64,000 bases of DNA from Roseibium sp. HPY-6 (lineage in GTDB: Bacteria; Pseudomonadota; Alphaproteobacteria; Rhizobiales; Stappiaceae), in the NCBI RefSeq assembly GCF_040530035.1, contig NZ_JBEWCD010000002.1:2897793-2961792 (forward strand). Direction: 5' to 3'. Below are positions 8,388 to 17,839 of the stretch, piece after piece. The translations under genes were made by a program, and so were the position numbers. Below the pieces are notes generated by a model that worked only from the letters and a program-made list of their open reading frames with translations, did not search any database and was not told where the DNA came from. Position 1 is the stretch's first letter, and every line of letters begins with the position of its first letter.

Positions 8388-9227
8388 TCAATGTTCGGCC
8401 CCTCCCATCGCTTCGGAGAGTTTCGCCGAGACTTCCGAACATGCCAGGCGGTATTCTTCCGAAGTGCGGTAGCCGGCATCACGATCCAGGCTGGTGTGAA
8501 GCGGGAAATCGGCGTGAACACGTCCAGGCCGGGCCTTCATCACCACGATGCGGTTGGCAAGATAGGCCGATTCAAAAACGGAATGTGTAACAAACACCAC
8601 CGTGATACCGGTCGATTTCCAAAGCGCAAGAACGTCGTCATTTAGCTTCTGGCGCGTAATTTCATCAAGGGCCGCGAACGGCTCGTCCATGAGCAGGAGC
8701 TTCGGCTCCGTCACAAGCGCACGCGCGATCGAGACGCGCATTTTCATTCCGCCCGACAACTCACGTGGATACGCCTGATCGAAATCGGCAAGACCAACGC
8801 TTTCGAGCGCCGCCATGATACGCTCACGCGAAGCCTTCCTGGAGACACCCTTCAGGCGTAACGGCAGATAGACATTGCCGAACACGGTCTGCCAGGGCAT
8901 CAGCGTCGGTTCCTGGAACACAAAGCTGATTGCACCATCGGGAAGTCCGCGCGCGTTGATCCTGAGGCTTGGCCAGTCGAGCTCGCCTTGCGAAATACCG
9001 CCCAGTCCTGCGATGATCCTGAGCGCGGTTGATTTTCCGCATCCCGACGGCCCCAGAAGGCTGATGAATTCGCCAGACCGGACGGTCATCGACATGTCCG
9101 ACAGCGCGACGGTGCCGTTGGAAAAAACCTTGGTAACATGTTTCATTTCAACGAGGGGGCGCGATGGGCTGTGTTCGCGCGCTGAAACCATGTTTTTATC
9201 TTGGCTGCCTTCTTCGGCTATGACCAT
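8388..9227 (-). CDS. ABC transporter ATPase (SsuB/TauB/ThiZ type)
   Basis: A 279-residue nucleotide-binding subunit. Walker A is GPSGCGKST, the Q-loop FVFQEPTLMPW, the signature ELSGGMKMRVSIARAL, Walker B LLLMDEPFAALDE, and the switch VTHSVFESAYL. PWQTV after the Q-loop is typical of the nitrate/taurine/HMP importer class. The ATG at 9227 is preferred to the in-frame TTG at 9233. A C-terminal ~40-residue extension with SEEYRLACSEVSAKL is usual for this class. It energises the adjacent permease. Confidence 0.88.
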   Translation of the reverse strand: MVIAEEGSQDKNMVSAREHSPSRPLVEMKHVTKVFSNGTVALSDMSMTVRSGEFISLLGPSGCGKSTALRIIAGLGGISQGELDWPSLRINARGLPDGAISFVFQEPTLMPWQTVFGNVYLPLRLKGVSRKASRERIMAALESVGLADFDQAYPRELSGGMKMRVSIARALVTEPKLLLMDEPFAALDEITRQKLNDDVLALWKSTGITVVFVTHSVFESAYLANRIVVMKARPGRVHADFPLHTSLDRDAGYRTSEEYRLACSEVSAKLSEAMGGAEH

Positions 9228-9298
9228 TTTCAACTCGGAGAATTGGACACGTCCACCTCGCGCTTTTGCACGAGGTGGCAGACTGACTTGGCTTGTTG

Positions 9299-10309
9299 CT
9301 ACTTCTTCAGATCGAGGCCTACGCCTTTGCAGACAAAGTCAACGGTATAAGACTGTTTGTAGTCAAGAGAAGCATCAACGACATCAATGGATGCCAGTGT
9401 ATCGAAGAACTGTTTGAAATGATCGTCGGTCATGCAGCCGATGCCTTGCTCCAGCGCGTCGCCCGAATCCACAATGCCGTATTCCTTCATCTTGGCGAGG
9501 GAGTAGGCGAGCTGACCGTCGGTCATCTCCGGATTGTCCTTCTTGATCAGCTCATTTGCAGCAGCGTTGTCGCCGTAAAGATAGTTGTACCAGCCTTCAA
9601 TCGACGCATCGACGAAGCGCTGAACGAGGTCAGGGTTCTCGTCTACGAGGGATTTGGAGGTGGTGATCATCGTTGAATACGGCGTCCAGCCCTCATCGGC
9701 CAGAAGGAAGACCTTCGGCGCCCAGCCCGCCTGCTTCTCGATCTCATACGGCTCAGAGGTCAGATAACCCTGCTGCCCCGACTTCGGGTCCACAATGAAA
9801 GGTGCGGGATTAAATGTATAGGGTTTGAATTGCGCGTCCGTGAACCCGTCGAAATTCTTCTTCATCCACTCGAAGTAAGTGACATAGCCGTCCTTACCCA
9901 TGAAAATGGTTTCGAGTTTCGTCAGGTCGGTGAATTTCTCAATCCCCTGATCCGGATGGGCTGTCAGGATCTGCGGGTCTTTCTGGAACATGCTGGCGAC
10001 ATTGATGAGCGGAATGCCTTCCTTCACATAGTCGAAGCCCTTGAGCGTTCCGCCCATATAGAAATCAATCTTGCCGGAGATCAGCAACGCGTCGTTGGCG
10101 GCTTGCGGCCCGCCCGGAGCGATCGTTACTTTCAGGCCGTATTTTTCATAGGTCCCATCGGCCACGGCCTGATAAAAGCCGCCATGTTCTGCCTGAGCCA
10201 GCCAGTTTGTTCCGTAGGTCACCTCATCCAGCGCAAGGGCTTGAGGAGCTGCGATTCCGGTGAACAGAACAGTCGCAAGAAGCGTCTTGGGAGACGGAAA
10301 AACAGTCAT
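9299..10309 (-). CDS. ABC substrate-binding protein (NMT1/THI5-like)
   Basis: A 336-residue periplasmic protein with a Sec signal peptide (MTVFPSPKTLL then a hydrophobic core and cleavage near PQALA-LDE). The mature part starts VTYGTNWLAQAEHGGFYQAVA and has the NMT1-like pattern APGGPQAANDALLISGKIDF. Such proteins bind pyrimidine/thiamine precursors or other small heterocycles and pass them to ThiX-like permeases. The start at 10309 follows a strong GGAGG site and gives a proper signal peptide. First gene of the minus-strand operon, transcribed divergently from the LysR gene. Confidence 0.87.
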   Translation of the reverse strand: MTVFPSPKTLLATVLFTGIAAPQALALDEVTYGTNWLAQAEHGGFYQAVADGTYEKYGLKVTIAPGGPQAANDALLISGKIDFYMGGTLKGFDYVKEGIPLINVASMFQKDPQILTAHPDQGIEKFTDLTKLETIFMGKDGYVTYFEWMKKNFDGFTDAQFKPYTFNPAPFIVDPKSGQQGYLTSEPYEIEKQAGWAPKVFLLADEGWTPYSTMITTSKSLVDENPDLVQRFVDASIEGWYNYLYGDNAAANELIKKDNPEMTDGQLAYSLAKMKEYGIVDSGDALEQGIGCMTDDHFKQFFDTLASIDVVDASLDYKQSYTVDFVCKGVGLDLKK

Positions 10310-10339
10310 ATCATACCCTCCATTGGCGTGCGTTGCCGA

Positions 10340-10356
10340 GAATTCGCAGGAATTCG
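10340..10356. promoter_or_regulatory. Direct repeat GAATTCG x2 in a divergent promoter region
   Basis: Two copies of GAATTCG begin exactly 10 bases apart (10340 and 10350) in the gap between the divergent substrate-binding gene and the LysR gene. Helical-turn spacing in a LysR divergent region would suit a regulator site, but the repeats are short and no T-N11-A dyad is evident. Low confidence. Confidence 0.3.
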
Positions 10357-10479
10357 AAATATTTGAGCGCTTGAAGTGCGCGTTGAAAAGCATCAAAATT
10401 CGCCTGCAGCGATGCCTATTTGTCATCGCTGGTGTTTCTGATGATTATTTGTGCCTCATGCATAGAAAGGAGGCAAGAT

Positions 10480-11421
10480 TTGGCGCAGCTTCATTCCAGG
10501 AAGCTTCAGTATCTTGACGAGATCGCGCGCGCCGGGTCGATCCGGAAAGCAGCGGATCGACTGAATGTGTCTTCCTCGGCGATCAATCGTCAAATCCTTG
10601 CGCTTGAAGAAGAATTCGGCGTGCCTTTGTTTGAGCGATTGCCCCGTGGCTTGCGCCTGACGGCTGCGGGTGAACTCTGTATTGAGCACATTCGCGAAGT
10701 CCTGAAGGACTTTGAGAAGCTCGAGACGCGGATCAGGGCGCTCAAGGTGCCTCAAGCCGGCCAGGTATCACTGGTAACAACGGTTGGACTTGCCTCCGGC
10801 CCATTGCCGGACATCATTGGTCGGTTCATCGAGAAGAACCCCAGGGTTCACATCAAATTGCGCAGCGACGGCGGAACAACAACTGTCAATCCTGTCCTGA
10901 CGGGCGATGTCGACATTGGGCTCGGTTTCAATATCGCCGCCATGCCGGGTATCCGTACGCTGGCCACATTCGACATCCCGATCGGTGCTGTCGTGCCGCC
11001 TGAGCACAGGCTTGCCCGGGAAGCGGGGCCGGTTGAGTTGACGGAACTCGTTCAGGAACGCATGGTCCTTGCACAGTCGGGCACGAGCCTCAGGGATGTT
11101 ATCAATCTCGTGCTGTCTTCCGTACCGGTTCCCGTCGAACCGGTTCTGGAGACCAATTCGTCCGAGACAGTGCGTCAACTGGTACGGCGCGGGATTGGCA
11201 TAAGTCTGCTCAATCCGCTTGATGTTGTGGAGGAGTGTCGTCGTGGCGACCTTGTTTTCCGTCCACTCGCTGCCATGAAAACCCACCATCAACCGATGAA
11301 GTTGTTCACGAGAGCAAGGGCGTCCATGGATGCAGCCACGAACCTCTTCGTTGAGTTCTTGCTGAGTGAGCTTGTTTCGCTGGTAGCAGACCTCAGGGAT
11401 GACGGCAGCCTGCCAACTTAG
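10480..11421 (+). CDS. LysR-family transcriptional regulator (TTG start)
   Basis: A 313-residue LysR regulator. The N-terminal winged HTH reads LQYLDEIARAGSIRKAADRL, then SSSAINRQILALEEEFGVPLFER (the end of the recognition helix and wing). A periplasmic-binding-like effector domain follows from about residue 90. The TTG at 10480 is chosen because aaggagg lies 8 bases upstream and it starts at the normal family N-terminus; an earlier start would add ~20 unrelated residues. Divergent from the ABC/deaminase operon, so it probably controls that operon in response to its substrate. Confidence 0.85.
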   Translation: MAQLHSRKLQYLDEIARAGSIRKAADRLNVSSSAINRQILALEEEFGVPLFERLPRGLRLTAAGELCIEHIREVLKDFEKLETRIRALKVPQAGQVSLVTTVGLASGPLPDIIGRFIEKNPRVHIKLRSDGGTTTVNPVLTGDVDIGLGFNIAAMPGIRTLATFDIPIGAVVPPEHRLAREAGPVELTELVQERMVLAQSGTSLRDVINLVLSSVPVPVEPVLETNSSETVRQLVRRGIGISLLNPLDVVEECRRGDLVFRPLAAMKTHHQPMKLFTRARASMDAATNLFVEFLLSELVSLVADLRDDGSLPT

Positions 11422-11431
11422 CGATCGGACG

Positions 11432-12232
11432 TTACTCCGGCTGATATAGATTTGATAGCGGATAGGCAGCAAAATCTTGCAGCATCTCGATGAAACCGCT
11501 TACCTGGTGTGTACAGATTTTCGCACCTTTTTCGGCTGTTCCATTTGAAGCATCCCCGACAACACCTGCCGGGTTGAGATCATGGGCGATCCAGGCGAGC
11601 GCATGCGGCGGTGTAGGTTGAATGAATTTTGATCCCGCCCGCATATCTTCCGCCTTGGATCTGAAGTTCTCTGCTTTCTCCATGCGAACAAGATCGGGGC
11701 GGAAGTGCAGCATGAGCGATGTTTCCACGTCACCGCCATGGATCCCGAACTTGGCCTCGTGATCTGAAATCATGCCTTCAGGATGACCGAACCGGCTCCA
11801 ATGGGTGACCAGAACGGCCATATCGTATCGCACGCGCAGCTCACGGGAGACGATGCTGATGATGTCCGTATTGCCGCCATGGGAATTGACGATCACAAGT
11901 TTGCGGACGCCGGCTTCGCAGACTTTCTGGCCGATGGCTGTCCAGGCCTGGATAAGCAATTCTGCTCCAAGCGACAATGTGCCCGGACCGTATTTGTGTT
12001 CATTCGCCTTGCCGATTTCCTGGACAGGCAGCACGAGAATGTCGAGGTTATCCGGCAATTGACGGCGTGTTTCGTCCAGCATACCTGCCGCTATGGCAAC
12101 ATCTGTCGCGATCGGCAGATGCGGTCCGTGCTGTTCCGTGGAAGCTGTGGGCAGGACGGCGATAACACGCTCCGGATCAAGCTCTGCAAAGTCGGTCGTG
12201 TTCAGTTCGTTCCAATAAAACCTCTTTGCCAT
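11432..12232 (-). CDS. Creatininase family protein
   Basis: A 266-residue creatininase-family metal-dependent amidohydrolase. Metal-binding residues are visible in TASTEQHGPHLPIATDVAIA (E, H, D) near residues 30-45, and NSHGGNTD and HGGDVETSLML follow. Known members open cyclic amides such as creatinine, or process formamide intermediates (as in MftE and ArfB-type enzymes). The ATG at 12232 starts the typical MAKRFYWNELN N-terminus; the longer frame to 12487 is not supported. It is convergent with the LysR gene. With the deaminase and AtzE-like genes it completes a block of ring-opening C-N hydrolases. Confidence 0.85.
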   Translation of the reverse strand: MAKRFYWNELNTTDFAELDPERVIAVLPTASTEQHGPHLPIATDVAIAAGMLDETRRQLPDNLDILVLPVQEIGKANEHKYGPGTLSLGAELLIQAWTAIGQKVCEAGVRKLVIVNSHGGNTDIISIVSRELRVRYDMAVLVTHWSRFGHPEGMISDHEAKFGIHGGDVETSLMLHFRPDLVRMEKAENFRSKAEDMRAGSKFIQPTPPHALAWIAHDLNPAGVVGDASNGTAEKGAKICTHQVSGFIEMLQDFAAYPLSNLYQPE

Positions 12233-12717
12233 CCGCCTATCCTCTATCGGTCGCTGCTGCCGTATATGATGGGGTAGGAAAATCAGCGCGGCATGAGAAG
12301 CATCATTATGTCTGCGGCTTGCTGCCTTTTTGCGGACGGTGACATGACAACGCGCGTGATACGTAAAATTGGGCTGGCAACCGAGTGTGGTGAACCAAAG
12401 CGTTTGAGCATTAAAACTCTTTCGTGTGACGCGAAAAGGGGTTTGTCCAGCCAGGTGCGCGAAATAAAGCGGTTCGACTGAAACCAAACCAGGCGCGTAT
12501 CTGAGTGATCGTGAAACTTTGCGTCGTCAGTACCAATCGCCATCAAAGATCGTGTGCGATATTTTAAAGAATTGGACCGCAACCCAGCAAAACTCTCGAG
12601 TTGCAAACCGATGAAGCGTGATTTGGGTCACTTTTCCGCCAGGCGATCGGAGTACCGTCAAGGCATTATTTTTTGCACGACCTGTGCTGCCACGGCTGAT
12701 TTTGAACAGGCATTGCA
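12233..12717. other. Intergenic region between divergent genes
   Basis: About 485 bases between the creatininase gene (minus strand) and the first metalloprotease gene (plus strand). Both start codons face outwards, so it must hold both promoters. No RNA gene, strong hairpin or repeat was recognised. Reading frames on either strand here lack ribosome binding sites and family resemblance. Confidence 0.5.
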
Positions 12718-14007
12718 ATGACACACGAAACCTTAAAACTGAGCGACGACCCCCGGCTTCAAAGTGCTGCCCGCAATGAACCACCCATGTGCACAGGGGA
12801 GCGAGGACCGGCGGTTGCCATTCTTCAAAAAGCTTATGAAGCTGTAGGCTTTCCAATGCCCGGTTCCATTCGTGCTGACGGATCTGCGGACGGCATATTC
12901 GGCAAGGAGACCTATTCGGTCACGCGTCATTTTCAGATTGGAAAAGAGATTTGCGTCGACGGCATTGTCGGTCAGAACACGCTCGGCGCTCTTGCCAAGG
13001 CACTGAACGAGGTCATTCCGGGCAATGATCCGGTGAAGCCAACGCCAAGCGGACCCGTCTTTCCGCCGCAGCCGGAGCCACCGTCACCAAGTGGTCCGAC
13101 GGTTCCGAAAAAACCTAAACCATCCCCGCAGCCCGCCAAGCGCGCGCACTTCGCCGAAGAGCGGATCGCGAGTGGCTTCGACAATACGGTAATTCCGCAT
13201 TGGCAGATGGTTCCGACTTCCAGCAGGCCGAACAGCTCCGGCGGAGGTGGTGCGATCGTGAAACTGCACAACGGTGAAGGGCTTACCGTTGTAAGCAATA
13301 ACGATCTCATAAAGGTCCACGAGCTGCCGATCAGTCATAGAGACGGCAGCCGGCAATTCCTCCTGACGAGCGATGTCGATGGGGCCCGTGGACAGCTTCT
13401 GGCGCGCAATGGCGTTTTCACGGCCGCCCGATTGCAGGTTGAAGCGACCAGGCCTTACGTGTTGACGGTCGATTTCTACATGGTGAGCGACAAATTTCGC
13501 AAAACAAAACGGCCGGTTGGAGAGCTGGATCAGCTCGTGCGCGATACGACCAAACTTCTTGCAGATCAGTGCAACATCCATCTCCAGAAGAAGCACGTCT
13601 ATAAAAAATATCATCTCGATATGGATCTTGGCGATGTCATTCTCGAGCGGGACATGCAGAGGAGGGTCGAAACCCAAGACGTCTACCTCATCTATCAGGG
13701 CTGTCAGTTCACCGCCGACCTCAGCGTTTTCTGTGTCTGGGACTTTGAGAGGAACCAGGAAAATGCCGACAAGGGTGGTGTGCACGTTGGTCTTCACTCC
13801 GGCAGGGGCCGCATCATCGTGGAAGACGAACATGCCAGCAGCGCCAGAAAACACGGGAAGTGGACGCTCATGCATGAGGTTGGTCATGCACTTGGCCTGA
13901 AGCATCAGGACAATTCGATCATGGCCGATGTCGGCCAGACCAAGCTGTCTTATCTGCGCATGTCGCAAATCCACACAATGTGGGAAAACGCCAGAAAAAT
14001 TCCGTAA
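12718..14007 (+). CDS. Peptidoglycan-binding-like/matrixin-like metalloprotease, paralogue 1
   Basis: A 429-residue two-domain protein. Residues ~24-95 form a PG_binding_1-like domain (GERGPAVAILQKAYEAVGF, DGIFGKETYSVTRHFQ, CVDGIVGQNTLGAL). A Pro/Gly/Ser-rich linker (residues ~104-140) follows. The C-terminal domain contains the zincin motif HEVGHALGLKH (near residue 386) and a following Met-turn candidate IMAD. This layout suggests an extracellular or cell-wall-associated zinc protease, but no Sec signal peptide is visible at MTHETLKLSDD. Export, if any, would use another route. A close paralogue follows 55 bases downstream. Confidence 0.75.
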   Translation: MTHETLKLSDDPRLQSAARNEPPMCTGERGPAVAILQKAYEAVGFPMPGSIRADGSADGIFGKETYSVTRHFQIGKEICVDGIVGQNTLGALAKALNEVIPGNDPVKPTPSGPVFPPQPEPPSPSGPTVPKKPKPSPQPAKRAHFAEERIASGFDNTVIPHWQMVPTSSRPNSSGGGGAIVKLHNGEGLTVVSNNDLIKVHELPISHRDGSRQFLLTSDVDGARGQLLARNGVFTAARLQVEATRPYVLTVDFYMVSDKFRKTKRPVGELDQLVRDTTKLLADQCNIHLQKKHVYKKYHLDMDLGDVILERDMQRRVETQDVYLIYQGCQFTADLSVFCVWDFERNQENADKGGVHVGLHSGRGRIIVEDEHASSARKHGKWTLMHEVGHALGLKHQDNSIMADVGQTKLSYLRMSQIHTMWENARKIP

Positions 14008-14061
14008 GCGTGAAGGATTTCGCACGCCGGAAAGCCGAATTTTCGAATGGGATTGATAGTT

Positions 14062-15519
14062 ATGACCACGCATTCGCAAGGTATCATCCGATTGAAAAAT
14101 GCAGCGTGCAATTCACCGCCTATGACGAGGGGGGAAAGAGGAGAGGGCGTCTCGCTCCTTCAGGGCGCTTATGTCGCGCTTGGTCACGCCATGCCCAATT
14201 CCACCGGCGCCGACGGAGCCCACGACGGCATTTTCGGCAAGGAAACGGATGCGGTCACACGCCACTTTCAAACAAAACACGGCCTCTCGGTCGACGGTGA
14301 CGCAGGAAAGGAAACGATCGGACGCCTAAATTCCGAACTCGGTGGAGCTCTTTTTAACGATCCGGTTCCTGATCCGAACGGTCCGGTCCCGAATGGTCCG
14401 GTGCCCCCGTCACCTGATCCGGGTGGCAACGGCCCGAAACGGGTGGTGCCGGTTCATCCGCTCCCGACGCCGCCCCGGCCAGTGACCCCAACTGTAGATG
14501 ATCCTCATCGTCCACGTTTCGTACCCGGAAAGGTGCTCAATGGTTTCGACGAGCGGGGAGATCCGCCCTGGCAAATGGTCCCAGCCAATGGAAATCGCAT
14601 TGTCCAGCTAGTTGGCGGACGCGATCTTACTGTCACGGCCTCGGACCACACGATCAACGTGACCGAGATCCGGCCACGTTTTTTCACCAAAAGTCGCCTG
14701 TTTCTTCTGTCCGGTTTGCCCGGGCTCGCCGGTCTTCAACGACGGAGAATACTCGCGCGAGACCGTGAGGGCCATATCAGGACGCAGCTCTCAGTGGATG
14801 TGGTGCGCAATCTGTCGGTTAAGGTGACTTTCCACCTTGTACAGGATGAACACGGCGGTTCGCGCCGCTCGGAGGCCGATGTCACCGATAGCCTGGAAAC
14901 GGCAAACAACATTCTTTTCGGTCACGCGAATATCCATCTTCATGCCCATGACATTCGTCGCGTTGATCACATTTTTGGAAAGGCTGTCAATTATATAGAA
15001 GCGAAAAAGAAGAAAAAGGGTGAAGTGGACGAGTGGGACTATCTGGACACTTATCGTGATCTCTCCGCGGACATAAACGTGTTTTTCGTCAACAATATTC
15101 TCACATACGAAGAGGAAAAGCAGAACGAGACTTTGAAAGCCTACGGAGTTGCAAGCGGCACATCGCCCACTATTCTCATCCGTGATCCAACAAAGTATCG
15201 GCGTGCCTTCTCAGCTGGCGAAGTGCTGGCGCATGAAGTCGGACATGTTCTTGGCCTCGACCACCCTGAACCAACGAGCAGACAGACAGCGGGTCAGGGT
15301 TTCGTGGTTGTTCCGGTCGACCCGCATTCCGGGCAAATCTTGGGGGAAAAGAACCTGATGACGCGGACGATCAGCGAGGTCAACGCTCAGAATCAGGTGA
15401 TCAAGACCAACTTCACGCTTCGCCGAGGCCAGGTGCGGCAAATGCATGAGAAAGCGAAATCGATGGGGATCACAAGCTCATCCGAGCTTACGAACCTCAA
15501 CGTGCCGCGTCCGGTGTGA
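14062..15519 (+). CDS. Peptidoglycan-binding-like/matrixin-like metalloprotease, paralogue 2
   Basis: A 485-residue paralogue of the preceding gene. It has the same N-terminal PG-binding-like domain (GERGEGVSLLQGAYVALGH, DGIFGKETDAVTRHFQ, GLSVDGDAGKETIGRL), a longer linker with PNGPVPNGPVPPSPDPGG-type repeats, and a zincin motif HEVGHVLGLDH (near residue 394) with an NLMTRT Met-turn candidate. The C-terminal domain carries a lysine-rich insert (AKKKKKGEVDEWD). The ATG at 14062 is used because MTTHSQG aligns with the paralogue's N-terminus. No signal peptide is visible. The linkers and catalytic domains have diverged more than the binding domains. Confidence 0.75.
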   Translation: MTTHSQGIIRLKNAACNSPPMTRGERGEGVSLLQGAYVALGHAMPNSTGADGAHDGIFGKETDAVTRHFQTKHGLSVDGDAGKETIGRLNSELGGALFNDPVPDPNGPVPNGPVPPSPDPGGNGPKRVVPVHPLPTPPRPVTPTVDDPHRPRFVPGKVLNGFDERGDPPWQMVPANGNRIVQLVGGRDLTVTASDHTINVTEIRPRFFTKSRLFLLSGLPGLAGLQRRRILARDREGHIRTQLSVDVVRNLSVKVTFHLVQDEHGGSRRSEADVTDSLETANNILFGHANIHLHAHDIRRVDHIFGKAVNYIEAKKKKKGEVDEWDYLDTYRDLSADINVFFVNNILTYEEEKQNETLKAYGVASGTSPTILIRDPTKYRRAFSAGEVLAHEVGHVLGLDHPEPTSRQTAGQGFVVVPVDPHSGQILGEKNLMTRTISEVNAQNQVIKTNFTLRRGQVRQMHEKAKSMGITSSSELTNLNVPRPV

Positions 15520-15551
15520 GAACAAGTTGGCCGATTCGAAGGAACGGCTTG

Positions 15552-15854
15552 TCAACCAGTCATGTTGTTCTGCCGGATATGGACAGCTGAAACCTCAAAC
15601 CTGCACCAGACATTTGCTGATTTGAGCGGATCGCCGTCAAAGAATTTTTCGACGGTTTTGCGGTCTTCCGCCTCGAGGAGAAAGAAGGACCCGCACATGG
15701 TCTCGCCGTCGTCCTGGGTGAGCGGTCCTGACAGAAGGATTGAAATACCGTGTCGGACCGGCGCATCCGCCAGATAACGGCGATGCGCATCGATGACCTC
15801 CAAACGCCGGCTGAGTGAATCCGGAACGTCTATGGCATATACGACGAATTGCAT
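15552..15854 (-). CDS. YciI family protein
   Basis: A 100-residue YciI/YCII-type ferredoxin-like protein starting MQFVVYAIDVPDSL, with IDAHRRYLADAPVRHG (conserved His and Asp region), ILLSGPLTQDDGETMCGSFFLLEA and VEKFFDGDPLKSANVW. The YCII family includes TftG, a dehydrochlorinase of 2,4,5-trichlorophenoxyacetate breakdown. It is the last gene of the minus-strand aromatic run, 8 bases after the TRAP permease stop. An elimination role on a ring intermediate is possible but inferred. Confidence 0.8.
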   Translation of the reverse strand: MQFVVYAIDVPDSLSRRLEVIDAHRRYLADAPVRHGISILLSGPLTQDDGETMCGSFFLLEAEDRKTVEKFFDGDPLKSANVWCRFEVSAVHIRQNNMTG

Positions 15855-15862
15855 TTTGCTTC

Positions 15863-17824
15863 CTATTCAAAGACGAGACTGAGCGCCGGGACGAAGGTCA
15901 GTAGCAAGGTGACAAGCGTCATCATGACCACGAACGGAAATGTGCCGATGAAGATGTCGCCAAGCGTTGTGTTCTTGTCCGAGATGGTCGCCTTGACCAC
16001 ATAGACGGTCAGGCCGAAGGGCGGTGTCAGGAGGCCGATTTCCACGGCGATCACGGTGACGATGCCGAACCAGATCAAGTCACCGCCAAGCCCGGAGACG
16101 ATGGGCAGCGACAAAGGCAGCAGGATCAGCATGATCGAGGTGGAATCGAGGATCATGCCCATGACGACTACGAGCAGCAGGTAGATCATCATGAAGCCCA
16201 TCAGCCCGAGCCCGGCATCGGAGAACAACATTGTGATTTCCTGCGGGATCGTCGACAGGGTCAGCATTCTGGAATACATCGACGCGGCGATAATGAGGAG
16301 AAGGATAGAGACGGATACCAGACCGGTATCGACCAGGACCTTCCAGAAGCGCGCCCAGGTCAGACTGCCCTTGGCAATTGCGACCCCTATGGAGGCGCCA
16401 GCACCTGCTGCACCGGCTTCTGTTGGCGTGAAGAAACCGGAATAGATGCCTCCAAGCACGATGATGACGAGCACAGTTATCGGGATCAGCTTGACGATAG
16501 CCGTGCCCCACGTTTCGCCCTCGATCACGGCCGGCCGGTCGCTCTGCATCACCATTCGCGGCCTGAACCGTGCCATCAGATAAATGCCGACGCCAAAGAC
16601 GAGCGCCAGCAGGATGCCCGGTACGATGGCGGCCAGGAACAGCGCGCCGACGGACTGTTCCGCCAGAACGCCGTAGATGATCAAAAGCAGGCTCGGCGGG
16701 ATCAGCATACCCAGAACGGAAGACCCGGCGACCACCCCGAGCGCGAAGCGGTTGTTGTAACCGTTGGCGACCATCTGCGGCACCGCAACCCGTGAGAAAA
16801 CTGCCGCAGAGGCGATGGAAATGCCGGTGATGGACGCAAAGACGGCGTTGGCGGCAACGGTCGCCATGCCAAGGCCGCCCCGGATTTTCTGCAGCATCCA
16901 GGCTGCAACGCGATAGGCATCACGGCCGATATCGGCCGTATCGACAATCAGTCCCATGAGGACGAACAGCGGCACGACGCCGAAGAGATAGCGGTTGATC
17001 GCTCCGTCCGCCGCCAGCGCGAGTGAGCGCATGGCGACATTCGGGTTGTCGCGGATCAGCCAGATGCCAAGAAAGCTGAGCAGAATCAGAACGACGGCGA
17101 TATGCGCTCCGGAAAAGATCAGCATCAGCATGAAGAAGATGGCTGCGACCCCGATTTCGATCCGGCCAAGATCGGCAAAGAACACGCCGTAGCCGAGCAC
17201 CAGGAGCAGCGCGAACCCGATCAGAATGGGCAAGCCCTTAGGTGGCAGGTCGACAGAATGGCGGACGGTGAGGGGTTCAACGCGTGAGGCGTTCAGGATT
17301 TCCTTCACATCGGTAAGGACCTGCGTCGCGAATGCGAGACAGGTCAGGATCGAACCACCAAAGAGGCAGGCCTTGATCGGCCAGACCGGTGCGGTGAAAA
17401 CGCCCTGCGCACCGAAAAACTCGTTTTCAACCCAGGCATCAACCAGCTTCGGCCATGTGCCCCAGGCGATCAGGGCGAAGACGAAAATACCCGCGAGATG
17501 AAAGAATACACGCATGACGGCAGCTGCGAAGGGCCTGTGTTCCTCGATGCTGCCGATCAGTATGTCGGTGCGCGTCATGCGCCCGCTCATGATGGTGTGG
17601 CCCGCCTGCAGGAAAACGATGGCAACGATAGAATTGGCAACGATCTCCGCAACGCCCTGAACAGGCGAATTGAAAAAGGTGCGGCCGATGATATCGGAGC
17701 AGATCAGGAGCATCAGGCAGAAGATCCAGATCGATGCGGCCGCACTGACGGCGCCGGTGAGTGAGGAAACCCCATTCACCGTCCGGTCGGCACCGTGGCG
17801 GAATTGTCTTGATGTGATCGCCAC
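15863..17824 (-). CDS. TRAP transporter fused small/large permease (DctQM)
   Basis: A 653-residue integral membrane protein. The N-terminal ~180 residues are DctQ-like (four hydrophobic segments, SDIIGRTFFNSPVQGVAEIV near residue 45). Residues ~195-653 are DctM-like with many hydrophobic segments and family motifs VPLFVLMGLIVD, GSSVLGMLIPPSLLLIIYG and TPTEAGAAGAGASI. TRAP permeases import organic acids using the sodium gradient. Q and M are often separate genes; here they are fused. The start is GTG at 17824, preceded by a G-rich site. It pairs with the DctP gene 15 bases upstream. Confidence 0.88.
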   Translation of the reverse strand: MAITSRQFRHGADRTVNGVSSLTGAVSAAASIWIFCLMLLICSDIIGRTFFNSPVQGVAEIVANSIVAIVFLQAGHTIMSGRMTRTDILIGSIEEHRPFAAAVMRVFFHLAGIFVFALIAWGTWPKLVDAWVENEFFGAQGVFTAPVWPIKACLFGGSILTCLAFATQVLTDVKEILNASRVEPLTVRHSVDLPPKGLPILIGFALLLVLGYGVFFADLGRIEIGVAAIFFMLMLIFSGAHIAVVLILLSFLGIWLIRDNPNVAMRSLALAADGAINRYLFGVVPLFVLMGLIVDTADIGRDAYRVAAWMLQKIRGGLGMATVAANAVFASITGISIASAAVFSRVAVPQMVANGYNNRFALGVVAGSSVLGMLIPPSLLLIIYGVLAEQSVGALFLAAIVPGILLALVFGVGIYLMARFRPRMVMQSDRPAVIEGETWGTAIVKLIPITVLVIIVLGGIYSGFFTPTEAGAAGAGASIGVAIAKGSLTWARFWKVLVDTGLVSVSILLLIIAASMYSRMLTLSTIPQEITMLFSDAGLGLMGFMMIYLLLVVVMGMILDSTSIMLILLPLSLPIVSGLGGDLIWFGIVTVIAVEIGLLTPPFGLTVYVVKATISDKNTTLGDIFIGTFPFVVMMTLVTLLLTFVPALSLVFE

Positions 17825-17839
17825 GGCGAGCCCCCCGGC

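Noticed and set aside
12283..12606. Minus-strand 107-codon frame in the intergenic region
   Set aside because: No ribosome site, family resemblance or conserved composition.
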